Shown here: positions 10,049 to 21,038 of the stretch, piece by piece
Numbering within the stretch: position 1 is the stretch's first letter
Layout: every line of letters starts with the position of its first letter
Assembly: GCA_033239125.1 (NCBI GenBank)
Contig: BSWB01000004.1
Span: forward strand, 58,093,501-58,157,500
Source: Fagopyrum homotropicum
Taxonomy: Eukaryota > Streptophyta > Magnoliopsida > Caryophyllales > Polygonaceae
Direction: 5' to 3'
Length of the DNA stretch: 64,000 nt
Program-made: the position numbers and the translations under genes
Notes under the pieces: model-generated
Told to the model about the DNA's origin: nothing
Database searches by the model: none
Seen by the model: only the letters and a program-made list of their open reading frames with translations

Positions 10049-10110
10049 GAAAATTGGATTGTTCTTCATAGAAATCGGCCGATTTTCCTGGGTAGATGGT
10101 CCGATTTTTC
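10049..10110. repeat. Motif cassette (AATCGG type), A1 internal
   Basis: GAAAATTGG, spacer TTGTTCTTCATAG, central AAATCGGCCGATTTT, then GGTCCGATTTTTC. Same three-part order as the two LTR cassettes. Confidence 0.75.
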
Positions 10111-10920
10111 CTTCTGTCAAGGAAAGTGATGATCTCCAATATAGCATCGGTGGAGCGGACGTGGAACTTGGACGGCTTACGGTGCCAAGCGCGGGTTCCG
10201 ACACCATAATGAACATCAAGAGCTCTCTACCATCCTTGATCGATCATCGACCATCATCATTCGATGTGAACCGAAATACCAAAGCATCACCAATTTTACA
10301 TTGTGAGAACTCTCTTTCACTTCTTTATTTAGCTTCCACATTGGGGACAATGTGTTTCTAAGTATGGGGTGGGGTTTTCATGATCACTTGCATGATTAGC
10401 ATCTAGGATAGTTTAATATTGTCACACGTTTCATTATGTCTTGCATTGTACATACATATTTCGAAAAAAAAATCAGAAAATTTTAAAAATTTTAGTGCTT
10501 CTAAGCTTGGGAAAGACCTTTATGATGAAATTGTCTTGTGAGTTGGCTATGGATGGCCTTATGTGTTGAATAGATGAATGCATATGTGGACTTGAAGTAC
10601 TTATCTTGAATCCCATGAATGATTTGTGATCATGAATGTTTGCCTTGATTGAATTGAGGACTGAAAGTCGAAATTACATGCTAGTTCTTGCACATCATTT
10701 AGGAGTAATTAAGGCAATTCATCTTTCTCTACTTCTCATCTTGATCATGTTGTTTGAGCACCTCAATTGATGAAAAATTTTACCTCTTTTGACCCATCCG
10801 GGACTAGGAGCATGCTAGTGTGTTGATGTGTGTGAAAAGCAAGTGTGGGGTGAAGTTGTTGATGAATGAATGATGTGAATGAAGTGCTGAATTTGTTGAG
10901 AAAAGTGTAGAAAAACAATA

Positions 10921-11127
10921 TAGGTTTGGGGACGTTGGTTTAAATGATGAGTAACTCGGCACCATTCACATAATCGGGTGTTTGTGCCTTGCCAAAGTCA
11001 AATAAACCGATAGTCCTAACGAGCGTTGGTATGTGTGCCCGGTGTGGATGCACCTCGAAAAATTAAAAAAAACCCGAGGACGGCTAATCACCAAGGTTTC
11101 GGCTTTTGTACACCAATGCCATTGTCT
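10921..11127 (+). other. Conserved 3' non-coding block, A1 copy
   Basis: GAGTAACTCGGCACCATTCA (from 10949), then CGGGTGTTTGTG and CTTGCCAAAGTC, and about 90 bp later GGTTTCGGCTTTTGTACACC. The same sub-blocks in the same order occur in B and C, although the surrounding sequence has diverged. No ORF spans it. Confidence 0.75.
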
Positions 11128-11577
11128 CAAAAATAAGTGAAAAAGAAAAGAAAACAAAGAAAAAAATGGAGAAAATTATACACTTGTTGGGAAGTTGAGC
11201 AAAAACGAAATTGTGGAGTTAGTTCCTTTCCCGGATTAGCATCACATGACCTAAAAATTCCCACCTAATCACAACGTTTCTTAGCCTCTTCTTTTCTAAG
11301 TCCTTGTGACCTAATTGCATGTGTGTAAGACTTAGTGATCTAGATTGGATATACTCATGATCATCTTGACTTCTTCATTTTCACCTCTCACACATGCTTT
11401 CTAGTTAAGTATAATTGTCTTTCCATGCCTTCATTCATTTTATGCATGATTGCTTGTCCATTGCTATGAAACATGACTATGAAGGTGATCCAATGTTAGA
11501 AGCACAATTTCAAAAAAAAAAATTTGTTGTTTTTCTGCATGCATAAATCATGTCATCTCTTAGTCTATAGTTGGGTC

Positions 11578-11615
11578 TTGCTCGGGGACGAGCAAATCTT
11601 AAGTATGGGGTATTT
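11578..11615 (+). other. A1 terminal hairpin and polypurine tract
   Basis: TTGCTC-GGGGAC-GAGCAA followed by AAGTATGGGGTATTT directly before the 3' LTR TGATAACG. The G-rich run is the likely plus-strand primer. Confidence 0.7.
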
Positions 11616-11942
11616 TGATAACGTGATTTATGACGTTAGTATAGGCATACATTTAGATAGTTTTTCCCGTTATTCATGCACGGTTTGACATTAGTTCACG
11701 ACGTTTACACTCATTTCGTTCATGTTTCAAGAAAAGACGTGTACACGAGCTTTTGTCGGTTTTGTAGGTATTTCGGGAATCTTTTGGACATTAATCGATA
11801 CATTCGAGAGTCAAGCCTCATGGTGGTACACATCCAAGGCTTTGAAGGAACATAATTGGAGCAATGAAGGACACAAATACCCTTATTGGTGCAAGCAATG
11901 GAGCAACTCATGGCTCGAAGATCATAACAAGTCTCTGTTAAA

Positions 11943-12000
11943 GAAAATCGGACCAACACTCAGGAAAATCGGCCAATTTATTTGACTGGGTCGATTTTCT
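11943..12000. repeat. Motif cassette, A1 3' LTR U3 copy
   Basis: Counterpart of 7086-7145 with one change in the central dyad (CGGCCAATTT). Confidence 0.7.
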
Positions 12001-12537
12001 GGCCTTTGACAGCTTAAGCCACGTGTCCCACGATCTCTTCGTCCGGCCTTGCTCTTGGTGGAGAATATAAGTGGTCCTGCAAGCTGTTACTGAGGTCCTT
12101 TTCCAATCTCTCTCTCCCACATCCTCTAGCATCTTCCCAAAAGACTCTTCCATTGTAGCCTCTCTTCAAGGCACCCTTGTGGGTGTTCTTGAGAGAGATT
12201 AGTGTAGGCTTTAGCTTTGTAATGAGATTTGAGTGATTTTTGTGAAGAAATTTATTGAAGGTTGTAAGATATGACTTGGAGCTACATTTGGTGTCTTGAA
12301 AGACTTGTTTTGAACTCAAATCCAGCTAAGTTTCATTGCTTTCATTTCCTTACTTCATCTTCTTGCTATGGATTCCATGTATGCTTGTATGATGATTTTA
12401 GATCTTCAAATGAATGTTGTTGGCTAGTTTATTGTGATTCTGGAGTGATGGATTGATGGTTATAGCTTGGGTGATGATAGAATGGACTTACATGTTAGTT
12501 TAGGATGATTTTTGTGCCCGAAACCTAAACCAGAGGA

Positions 12538-12600
12538 GAAAAATCGACCTGTTCTTCAAAGTAAATCGGCCGATTTTTGCTATGATCCACCCGGTTTTTC
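12538..12600. repeat. Motif cassette, A1 3' LTR transcribed copy
   Basis: Counterpart of 7681-7743; here the spacer reads CCTGTTCTTC and the right half-site is CCCGGTTTTTC. Confidence 0.7.
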
Positions 12601-13616
12601 CTTCTGTTGCTCTTTAATTGATGAATTTGTATGTTAGGATGTTAGATTGTTGACATCCTGGTGTTTGTTGAGCATAATATAGCTTAGGGTGACCTAATGC
12701 TAGTAAACTAAGTGAGGAAAGAGACCTACCCGATGATTTCCGATCTTAGATACCAAAGATCATGAACTCTAGGTAGTAGTGAGCCTCATAAGCCGCTATT
12801 GGACTGAGTGTGCTAGGATTGTTGCTTGAGACTTACCTTTTCCGAGACTTACCCGGTAAGGAGAGGTTTGCCCCTTAAGTAGTGTCCGGTTTGTGTAGAA
12901 TTCCCAACTTTACCTCCTTGAGACTTACCCGGTAATAGGAGTTTGGTGCGGGATTAGTGAAGCATGAGACTTACCCGGTAATTGCTTCCATTAGAGAAAC
13001 ACCCTTTCCCAACACCGCAACCTTGTCCTTAGAATCTTTACAAGCTTGAGTCCAATGCCATAACCGGAAATCTTGACCTCTAGAATCCACTTTTCTCTCT
13101 TTGATCACATATCTTGTGTTTGTGTTGCTTGTTTAGTTTGCTAGCTTGAGTTGTTAGTTTGATTCATTATCTTACTTGATTTGTGATCTTCCTTGATCAC
13201 CACAAAAATCCAACCAAAAATATCATGATTTTCATTTCTTTATTTCATTCTCTTTTCTTAGACTAGATTCACACTATCTTTGATCATTGAATGACTTGAT
13301 TTCGCCTCAGTCCTTGTGTTCAACCTCGGAATACTTTCCTTCCTACATAACGATCCGTACACTGCGGGTTTCGCTAGGTAGTTTAGGAGATTAGATCAAG
13401 TTTACAAATGTAAAGCTTTTTGCGTGTCACATCCTAGCGTAACAACAACCAACATACCCTCAACTCTCACAAGATCACCCTAAGGGTCAAGCCACCACTT
13501 GGCATTCCATATCACCTATGTTAAGTCATCCTAGCATGCTACTAAGATGGATCAAGATCAAGGAAGCGGAAAGGGAAGAAATGAACATGAGATCAGAGGC
13601 TTACTGGTGCAAAAAC

Positions 13617-13742
13617 TGCCCTTGCGGTGTCATGACGCCGCCCTTACGGTGTGAAACACCCAGAGTCTGCCCCACCGGGTTGCAAAGGCCGCCCCCGCAG
13701 TTTACAGGATCCGCGGCTCACATGATCCGCCCCCGCAGCTGC
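13617..13742. repeat. GC-rich motif cassette (CCGCCCCCGC type), T3 LTR transcribed part
   Basis: Several copies of GCCCTTGCGG / GCCGCCCCCGCAG / CCGCGG spaced about 20-30 bp in otherwise AT-rich DNA. The same series is in the 5' LTR at 21291-21380, and a related one is in T4. Confidence 0.7.
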
Positions 13743-14285
13743 AGTCCAGAAACGTCGACGTCTTCGATTCTTAGATGTGCAACAACCTTTCTATTGCCTC
13801 ATTTGATGTTGTGAGCATCTCCTAGCCTCCAACATAAGATTCTAGCCCTCCTCCACAGTCTAAGTATGCCATCAACATAATCAAACACAAGAGGAGCCTC
13901 CTTTAGGTGGACCCATGGATTCCTACCATTCAAGGTAGCAAGAAGAAGAAGGACGAAGAAGGAAGGAAGGAAGGAACGAAGGAACGAAGGAAGGGGAGGA
14001 AGGAACTTACCCTGGAGCACGTCTCTTCAGTCCGAACTCCATGTGACAGTCTCAAGAGAAGAGAGAAGGAAAAGATGGAGAGTAACGTGAACGAGATGAG
14101 GAAGAAGAATGGAGAGAATGAAGTAACGTGAAAAGAAAGAGGGAGATGAAGATGGGCTGCATAAAAGAGAGGGATGCCAAGAGATAAGAACCATAATTAC
14201 TCCTCTCAAAAAGTGGATAGAATTAAAACAGTTAGAAGATAATAACCATGGATGAAAAAGGAACTTAACTCTCGCTCTAATGTGT

Positions 14286-14340
14286 CACCGCCCCCGCGGG
14301 ACGTCCAAACCGCGGTCGTGGATGGCTGCGGGTGCGGGCC
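14286..14340. repeat. GC-rich motif cassette, T3 U3
   Basis: CACCGCCCCCGCGGG, AACCGCGGTC, GGCTGCGGGTGCGGG within 55 bp, just inside the U3 end and upstream of the presumed - strand TATA box. Confidence 0.65.
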
Positions 14341-14420
14341 TTCTAAACCACAAGGGAGGTAGCCCTTTCTCAAGGCTTCTAACGCCTCTTGTAAATGGAA
14401 CCGAAATTCCAGGCGTTACA

Positions 14421-14649
14421 TCAAATCCCCCTCAAAATAAGTTTCGTCCCGAAACTTGCCAAACGTTGATCATCGATTGTGCGACCAAACCGTCTCAACT
14501 ATCGTCTCTCTACACCTTCTTACCCTATCTAACACATCAAAACCTCGTAAAGTACACACATGAAGCATACATAGTATCCCACAACACATAATCACATAAT
14601 ACAAACAGGGAAAGGATTCGGTACTAACCCGACGGTCCTATAGACGTCC
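14421..14649 (-). other. T3 polypurine tract and 3' non-coding
   Basis: Next to the LTR the - strand reads GAGGGGGATTTGA, the expected polypurine tract (14421-14433). The rest is non-coding sequence up to the remains of the pol C-terminus. Confidence 0.65.
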
Positions 14650-15990
14650 CTAGACTCGCATAAAACTTTGGATAGTTCCGCCTGACACTATCCTCTATAT
14701 CCCAGGTAGCCTCGTTGACTCCTCGTCTCAACCCCTACACCCTCATCATGGGTATTACCTTCGATCGAAGGCATCTCGTACTCCTCTCACAAACAGCTAC
14801 AGGATGCTCTATAAACGTGTGGTCTGGCTCAACCTTCAGGTCATCGTGACTAACTATGTGTCTCGGGTCATGAATATACTCTCTTAGCCGAGACACATGG
14901 AATACCGGGTGGACTCCCTCTAACCGCGGGTGGCAACGCCAATCTATAAGCCGCCTCTCCCACCCGCTCTAGGATTTCAAATGGTCCGACATATCGGGGG
15001 CTCAACTTCCTCTTAACGCCGAAACGTCGGACGCCTCGCGTTGGCGACACCCTCAACCAAACTTGTGCTGCCACTGTAAACTCTGTAGGTCTTCTCCTCT
15101 TATCAGCATAAGACCTTTGACGACTCTGCGCGGCTAGCATCCACTCTCGGATCAACGCTACCCGAGGCATATCATCATGCACCTTTGACGACTCTGCGCG
15201 GCTAGCATCCACTCTCGGATCAACGCTACCCGAGGCATATCATCATGCACCTGCTCGGGTGCTACCCCACTCATCATTCCCGGTTCATCCCAGCACAAGG
15301 GTGTACGATATCTCCATCCATACAATGCCTCGTAAGGAGCCATCCCAATCGTCGCATGTCAACTGTTGTTGTACGAGAATTCCACCAAAGAAAGGTGGTC
15401 GGGCCATACATGTCCCCAATCAAGTACATAAGCTCTCAACATATCCTCAAGGGTCTGTATAGTCCTCTATGACTGACCGTCCGTCTGAGGATGATACGTT
15501 GTAGTGAACTGCAAGCTCGTACCTAGGGCGGTGTGTACCTTCTGCCAAAATCTCGAGGTAAAATGCCCGTCCATATATGAGATGATCGTCCTCGACACCC
15601 CATGGAACCTCACTATTTGTCGTGTAAACTCTTCGGCTAAACGATTTACCGTCCACGTTTCCTTAATAGGAATAAATCGTGCCTCCTACAATATCCGTTG
15701 TCTCAACTCTCTATTTGACGGTACACATATGCGCTATTGGCGCCTCAAAATCATGTCTGCACTCATGGTAAATTGTGGAGCCTCTCCTCGAGACATCATA
15801 TCCCGAATCCTTGTTAGTGCTGGACAACGTGCACTTTTGTGTCGGATCTCCTCCGACAGATCCGGTGAAACCTCTAAAGCTGAAAAGTGGGCGTCAGTAT
15901 CCGGAAACCAGATATCTACCTCCAACCAGATCAACTCTCTCTGCAATTGTGCTTGAACTGTCAATCTAGCTATCGCTGCCTCTCAAGGTG
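14650..15990 (-). pseudogene. T3 integrase with C-terminal chromodomain-like remnant
   Basis: The longest readable part is at 14868-15212 (LRVSPTRGVRRFG, LSPRYVGPFEILERVGEAAY), the SH3/GPY-like C-terminus of gypsy integrase. Below it, about 14650-14860, are traces of the chromodomain seen better in T4. The zinc finger and catalytic core toward 15960 are split over several frames. A perfect 68-bp tandem duplication (15113-15248) alone shifts the frame. Confidence 0.82.
15113..15248. repeat. Perfect 68-bp tandem duplication in T3 integrase
   Basis: 15113-15180 and 15181-15248 are identical, both starting ACCTTTGACGACTCTGCG. The length is not a multiple of three, so it disrupts the frame. The identity of the two units suggests a recent event in an already dead copy. 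Confidence 0.93.
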
Positions 15991-17350
15991 TCCTCCTACT
16001 AAGGGCATCGGCGCCCACATTCGCCTTCCCCGGGTGATACAGGATCTCCAAGTCGAAGTCCTTAATTAGCTCCAACCATCTCCTCTGTCGGTTATTCAAC
16101 TCTCGATAAGTGAATATGTATTTCAGACTCTTACAGTCGTTGAAGATCTGGCAAGTGGCCCCATAGAGATAATGTCGTCAAATTTTCAAAGCATGAATCA
16201 TTGTGGCTAGCTCAAGGTCGTGGGTCGGGTAATTCTGCTCGTACGTCTTCAACTGTCGAGACGCATACGCAATGACCCTACCCCTCTGCATCAAAACACA
16301 TCCCAAGCCTAGCTTGGATGCATCACTATAAATGACAAAGTCCTCAATACCCTTTGGTTGTGGCAACACAGGAGCGAAAGTCAACCTCCTCTTCAGCTCC
16401 TCAAAACTATGTTGGTAGGGCTCAGACCATGTAAGCCTGATGGACTTCCTCAACAAGGAAGTGAGTAGCTTGGCAATCACGGAAAAACCATTCACGAACC
16501 TACGGTAGTACTCTTCCAGGCCTAGGAAGCTGTGCACCTCTTTGATCGTCCTGGGGAGCGGCCATGAAGCAACTGACTCTATCTTTGCCGGGTCTACCTT
16601 GACACCCTCGGCAGAGACAATGTGACCAAGAAAAGCTACCTTTGGCATCCAAAACTCGCACTCAGAGAGCTTGGCGTAAAGCTCTCTGTCATGTAAGACT
16701 TGCAGTACAGTCCTCAAGTGTCTTGCATGCTTCTCCCTACTCCGGGAGTATACTAAGATGTCGTGGAAGAAAACCACTACAAACTGGTCCAAGAAGTCGA
16801 TGAAGATTCCGTTCATCAACTCCATGAAGACGGAGGGAGCATTCGTGAGCCAGAATGGCATCACGATAAACTCATAATGACCATATCTGGTCCGGAATGT
16901 CGTCTTCGGCACGTCCTCCTCTCTCACCCTCAGCTGGTGATACCCTGACCTCAAGTCGATACATGAAAACACGGTGGTGCCCTGTAACTGATCCAGCAGA
17001 TCATCAATGTGTGGTAGTGGATACTTGTTCTTGATGGTGACATTGTTCAATTCCCGGTAGTGGATACAAAGTCTGATCGAACCGTCCTTCTTCCTGACGA
17101 AGAGGATTGGTTCCCCCAAGAAGACACATTAGAGTAGATGAATCCCCTCTCTACTAGCTCCTCAAGCTGCTTCTTCAGCTCAAGCATCTTAACCGGTGCA
17201 ATGCGGTATGGGGCCTTGGAGATCAGCCTTATGCCGGGCTCCAACTCAATCCCAAAGTCTACGCTCCTCTGCTGGGGTAGTCTAGATGGCTCACCAAAGA
17301 AATCCTCAAACTCACAAGCTACGGGGGTCTCTACAAAGAATGGCCTCGTC
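15991..17350 (-). pseudogene. T3 RNase H and reverse transcriptase remnant
   Basis: Frame 16178-17119 reads RT from FVRKKDGSIRLCIHYRELNN through FSCIDLRSGYHQLRV and into RNase H (YSDASKLGLGCVL, YPTHDLEL). The RT catalytic box reads VVVFFHDILVYS: the first of the two active-site aspartates is histidine, so the polymerase would be dead even without the breaks. A frameshift near 17110 separates the N-terminal part (17119-17350). Confidence 0.9.
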
Positions 17351-17389
17351 TCTTCCTTCTTGGCATAACACTAGAAGGCCTCGCATCAC

Positions 17390-17740
17390 TGTCCAATAAG
17401 TCTCACGGCTCTGTGGTGACCATCACCGTCCTCCTACTGATGTCCAAAATAGATCAATGGCGGTCCATCCAGTCCATTCCTAATATGACCTCTTCATGCA
17501 CTAGGTACATGACGTGGAAGTCGGCTAGCCAGTCACGGTTTCCCAAGCAGATGGGGCAACCGTGTACCTCTCGAGTGTCACGAACCTTACTCCCGTTGGG
17601 TAACCCTATAAGGAATGGTTCCCCCTATACTGTATCTAAGGCCAACCTATCTATGCAATCATCAAATATGAAAGAGTGGGTTGCACTTGTATCAAAAATT
17701 ACTCTAACCGGAATGCCACGAATCATAATAGAACGTGCAG
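17390..17740 (-). pseudogene. T3 aspartic protease remnant
   Basis: The complement reads FDTSATHSF near 17660-17690 and VILGMDWMDRH near 17455-17490, the retropepsin motifs also seen in T1. It is open over most of its length but detached from gag and RT by stops. Confidence 0.8.
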
Positions 17741-19178
17741 TTGCGGGCACTGCTTGCTCAACCGCACACCGCAACTCAAAGACCCTAGCCTGGGTGCTTC
17801 TAGTCTCTATGGTACCTCCACCACATCCTGTGCCTCTACTTGGAACCTAGGCAGAACCCTACGAATAAGCATGGTCGGGTGCTCGCTATTGCTGATCCCG
17901 AGCTTGATACTGAGCCAGCCTCTACCCACCTCCTGAAGAGCTAGCAGGCGAAAACCCCTACTGTGAAGTTACCTTGCCCTATCGGCAGAAGGTAGCTCTA
18001 TGGCCCAGCTGACCGCAAGTAAAAAAAGTCACTGGCGGCTTCCTACACTCAGTCTTAATGTGGCCATACTCTCCATAACTGTAACACTGACGTCCCCTAG
18101 CAAATGTCGGTGGGGCAAACTGATAGCTAGGGCGTCCCTGAAACTACCACGACTATGATCTGAGGCTCCACCTCCTACACAGCCTCGTGCCGTCCTCTAC
18201 CTCTTATCCGGCCCTCCACACTGAACAACTCTCTTAGGACTCGATCGGTCCCTCTCATATGTTGAAGCTCGTCCTGGTAATTTGCCAAGAAATCACAGCG
18301 AAACCTTGCCAGATAGGAGCGGGTAGTCTCCCTCAATCTCCGGGAGAACAGGTTCATGTGTTGGTCAACTGGTGGTGCGGCAGGACCTAGCAGTGACTAC
18401 ACCTCTCGAAACCTCCTGAACGTCTCGGCTATGAGGACATCCTCAAATCCCGCCTCTAAGAAATCCTGTGCTTTATCTCTCCTCAACGAGGTAGGGAAAA
18501 AAGTCTCCCGAACCAGGCTCAACAACTGCACGAAACTGGTAACACCACTCCTAACAGTCCTCCACTAGAACTACGCATGATCCCTAAATAAGGTATGATC
18601 AAACTCCACCTGACGACCCTTAGGGCAATGAATCGCCTCCAGTGCGGACAATACGTGGCTGATCCAATGTTCCACCTCTGATCCCACATTACTATCAAAT
18701 ATGGGTACACGCTCCGGCCTTGGCTCCCTTAGCTCGTCTCTCACTTTGTCGCCCTCGACCACTCTCACTAGTGCAGCTACTACTGGTGGAACTACCTTGT
18801 GAGTCACCCTTTGCGAAACCTTTCAGACATAGCTGGTACCGGTGGTGCTGGGGGTGGTGCTCTAGTCCCAAATGCCTCCTCCACTCGTTAGACATACTCT
18901 TGGTACTCCGATGCTCTGATCGATACTTGACCCGAATCCGCGGACCCTGACCTCCGTGCTCTGGACCTAGCAGCGGTCTCATCCCTAACCTCTGGGATAA
19001 TGCTCTCAGCCACCTCCTCAGCAAGAACTTCCGCAGCTGGATGGTCCACAATAAGGGCACGTCCCCGACCTCGGGCTCCCGGAGGCCTACCCACATCTCC
19101 CCGTCTTGGAGCTCTTGGAGGAAGGGGAGGTATACCCCCTCTTCGTCGCACGTATGTTGTCGCTCTCATGCGTGCCAT
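17741..19178 (-). pseudogene. T3 gag remnant
   Basis: The start ATG is probably at 19178 (MARMRATTYVRRRGG...). Capsid traces (LFSRRLRETTRSYLARFRC, near 18310-18360) and two damaged zinc knuckles at about 18000-18085 follow. The first, CYSYGEYGHIKTEC, lacks the second cysteine; the second, FFTCGQLGHRATFC, lacks the first. There are many stops and frameshifts. Confidence 0.82.
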
Positions 19179-19499
19179 CTGGTAAAGATGGAATCGATGC
19201 GTAACACTATGCTATCGTTAAGAGGGTATAACAATACTAACAAAAGGCTGATACTACTACAAGGTCCAAACTTAACTACAATACATATACAACTTAAAAA
19301 TCCAATAAACTACGCTGTCGAGATTCGCGGAGGTAGTGGTGGTCACGTACATTCTATGCCAGCCCGACTATGCTCATGATTTGAAAACAAAATTTGTTTT
19401 GAAAACTCAGATTCCTTGTGGGTTCTGTTTATATGTCTATGTGGCCTTTTAAAAGATTGCTAGTGCCGTTGTTGTCAACGTATGTCTTTGATAACATAC
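19179..19499 (-). other. T3 leader with degenerate Met primer site
   Basis: The leader lies between gag and the 5' LTR. At 19483-19496 the - strand reads TGTTATCAAAGACA, a decayed form of the Met-tRNA site that is better kept in the duplicated copy at 20739-20751 (TGGTATCAAAGCC). It contains the dyad AAAACAAAATTTGTTTT (19383-19399), repeated at 20532, 20585 and 20639. Confidence 0.7.
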
Positions 19500-20522
19500 T
19501 GTAACACCCCAAATCCGATGGACTCGGAATGCTACAATCGAAATACATAACTTCAGCCGAGTTCTCAAAAATGAAATACATCACTTCAGCCGAGTTCTCA
19601 AAACCAACAACATAACAACGTCTTAAATAATAATAAAAGATAAACTGATCTCATCCTATAATATATGGAACCCCGGCTACTCACTACCACCGGATCACTC
19701 GACCACCTCCCTAACCTCCAAGGCATCTACAAGTGGTATAAAACTGTTAGCTAAACATTCTATCAATTAGAATAAAGGTAAAGGCACATAAACACATATC
19801 AACACATACAACATGCAAGCACTCAAGTCCATTTATTATCTTCATTTACGTTATTCCTTACTAAAGAAACTTATTTTGTGACACGAGGGATTCCCAAACC
19901 TTGCCTATGTCCCCGTTTACCACCAAGGAATGGTAGTAATGCATCTGACCGTCTACCTGCCTGGGCTAGTCGCACAGAACCTCCTAGCTCTCGCAAGAGC
20001 TGGACAATGATGTCACCGCCCCTTATCATACACTTGGGCCAATTATGTAAATATATAGGTCGTCCTATTACGGTTTTGTTGTTTAACAAAACTAACACAC
20101 ACCACCAAACACAATATGCTAATACAAAGAAGTCAACTAAGTAAGTTTGTGGACTTACTAGTCCCAAAGCGAAACCCGATCGAGCTCTCTCAACCTCCCG
20201 TGGAAAAACATACAACGCCTGGTCAACACAAGGCACACGGATCAAACAACACTCTATTCAACTAGAAGTCGTTAGACTTCTAGGCTCAAAATCCTCACAA
20301 GAACAACATCACTCTAGTCAACTAGAAGTCCTTATACTTCTAGACTCAACATCCCCACAAGAACAACAACTCAAGATAGATCAATCCTCTAGTAAACTAG
20401 AAGTCCTTAGATTTCTAGTGCTCGCAATCCTCACAACTCATAAACACACAAGATACATGATCACTCTCAGTCAACTGCCTTAAATGCTTCCAACATGATA
20501 ACTCAGTCCCAAAACGATATTC
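19500..20522 (-). mobile_element. T3 5' LTR, first part
   Basis: Begins TGTAACACCCC and follows the 3' LTR (5679 onward) up to about CCCAAAACGATATTCT, where it breaks abruptly into leader sequence. It contains three CTAGAAGT-N6-ACTTCTAG-type dyads (20262-20418). Confidence 0.85.
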
Positions 20523-21038
20523 TAGTGATTTGAAAACAAAATTTGTTTTGAAAACTCAGATTCCTTGTGGGTTCTGTTTATTTGAAAACAAAATTTGTTT
20601 TGAAAACTCAGTCCCAGCCCGACTATGCTCATGATTTGAAAACAAAATTTGTTTTGAAAACTCAGATTCCTTATGGGTTCTGTTTATTTGTCTATGTGGC
20701 CTTTTAAAAGATTGCTAGTGCCGTTGTTATCAACGTATGGCTTTGATACCATACTAAGAAGTCAACTAAGTAAGTCTATGGACTTACTAGTCTCAAAGCG
20801 AAACCCGATCGAGCTCTCTCAACCTCCCGTGGAAAAACATACAATGCCTGGTCAACACAAGGCACACCGATCAAACAACACTCTATTCAACTAGAAGTCG
20901 TTAGACTTCTAGGCTCAAAATCCTCACAAGAACAACATCACTCTAGTCAACTAGAAGTCCTTATACTTCTAGACTCAACATCCCCACAAGAACAACGACT
21001 CAAGATAGATGAATCCTCTAGTAAACTAGAAGTCCTTA
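20262..21038. repeat. Six CTAGAAGT-N6-ACTTCTAG-type dyads in T3 5' LTR
   Basis: Dyads start at about 20262, 20322, 20397, 20891, 20951 and 21017. The second three are a duplicate of the first three, created by the LTR rearrangement. Each can fold into an 8-bp stem with a 6-base loop in RNA. Confidence 0.75.
20523..20756 (-). repeat. Leader and primer-site fragments inserted inside T3 5' LTR
   Basis: Three successive leader pieces (20527-20580, 20581-20611, 20612-20756) all carry TTGAAAACAAAATTTGTTTT. The last includes a better Met primer site (20739-20751). After 20757 the LTR sequence resumes at an earlier point (AAGAAGTCAACTAAGTAAGT, as near 20126). So part of the LTR, leader and primer site were duplicated into the LTR. 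Confidence 0.78.

Larger units (their letters stand above)
9846..11615 (+). other. A1 3' non-coding region: cassette, two hairpin/PPT modules, conserved block
   Basis: No supported gene; ORF1 present here in other Athila elements is gone. It holds a cassette (10049-10110), a hairpin CACATT-GGGGAC-AATGTG (10337-10354) followed by TAAGTATGGGGT (10359-10370), and a conserved block (10921-11127). At the LTR lies a second hairpin TTGCTC-GGGGAC-GAGCAA (11578-11595) with AAGTATGGGGT (11601-11611), the polypurine-type primer of plus-strand synthesis. A 117-codon ORF at 10008-10361 overlaps the cassette and has no family resemblance. Confidence 0.75.
6759..13444 (+). mobile_element. A1: complete non-autonomous Athila-type element (6,686 bp)
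   Basis: LTRs 6759-8586 and 11616-13444 both run TGATAACGTG... to ...AGCGTAACA and are about 97-98% identical by eye. The target duplication ACAAC is perfect (6754-6758 and 13445-13449). It has a tRNA-Asp primer site, a polypurine-type tract and the Athila 3' non-coding signals, but no capsid, protease, RT, RNase H, integrase or ORF1. The only ORF (8714-9781) has rearranged Gag-like coils. It must have moved with enzymes supplied in trans, inference based on the intact ends and duplication. Confidence 0.93.
11616..13444 (+). mobile_element. A1 3' LTR (1,829 bp)
   Basis: Near-identical to 6759-8586, with one base difference in length and a few dozen substitutions by eye. It carries the same cassettes at 11943-12000 (the central palindrome is damaged to GGCCAATTT) and 12538-12600. 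It ends ...AGCGTAACA, followed by ACAAC, the target duplication. Confidence 0.93.
13450..14420 (-). mobile_element. T3 3' LTR, second part (U3 side)
   Basis: Continues the LTR after A1 (13445-13449 is the duplicated ACAAC). It ends at GGCGTTACA, i.e. TGTAACGCC on the - strand. It holds a GC-rich cassette at 13617-13742, a (GGAA)n-like run at about 13958-14000, a possible TATA-like TTTTATGC on the - strand near 14160-14170 and a second GC-rich cassette at 14286-14340. Confidence 0.85.

Noticed and set aside
10008..10361. 117-codon ORF in the A1 3' region as a second gene
   Set aside because: It reads through the cassette and the hairpin module, both explained as non-coding signals, and matches no ORF1 segment.
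7086..12600. Regularly spaced short repeats suggesting a CRISPR-like array
   Set aside because: Spacing and repeat sequence vary, repeats are palindromic half-sites in LTRs, and the context is a plant retrotransposon.
13907..14131. Lys/Glu-rich ORF in the T3 LTR
   Set aside because: It is a translation of a GGAA-type simple repeat in the LTR.
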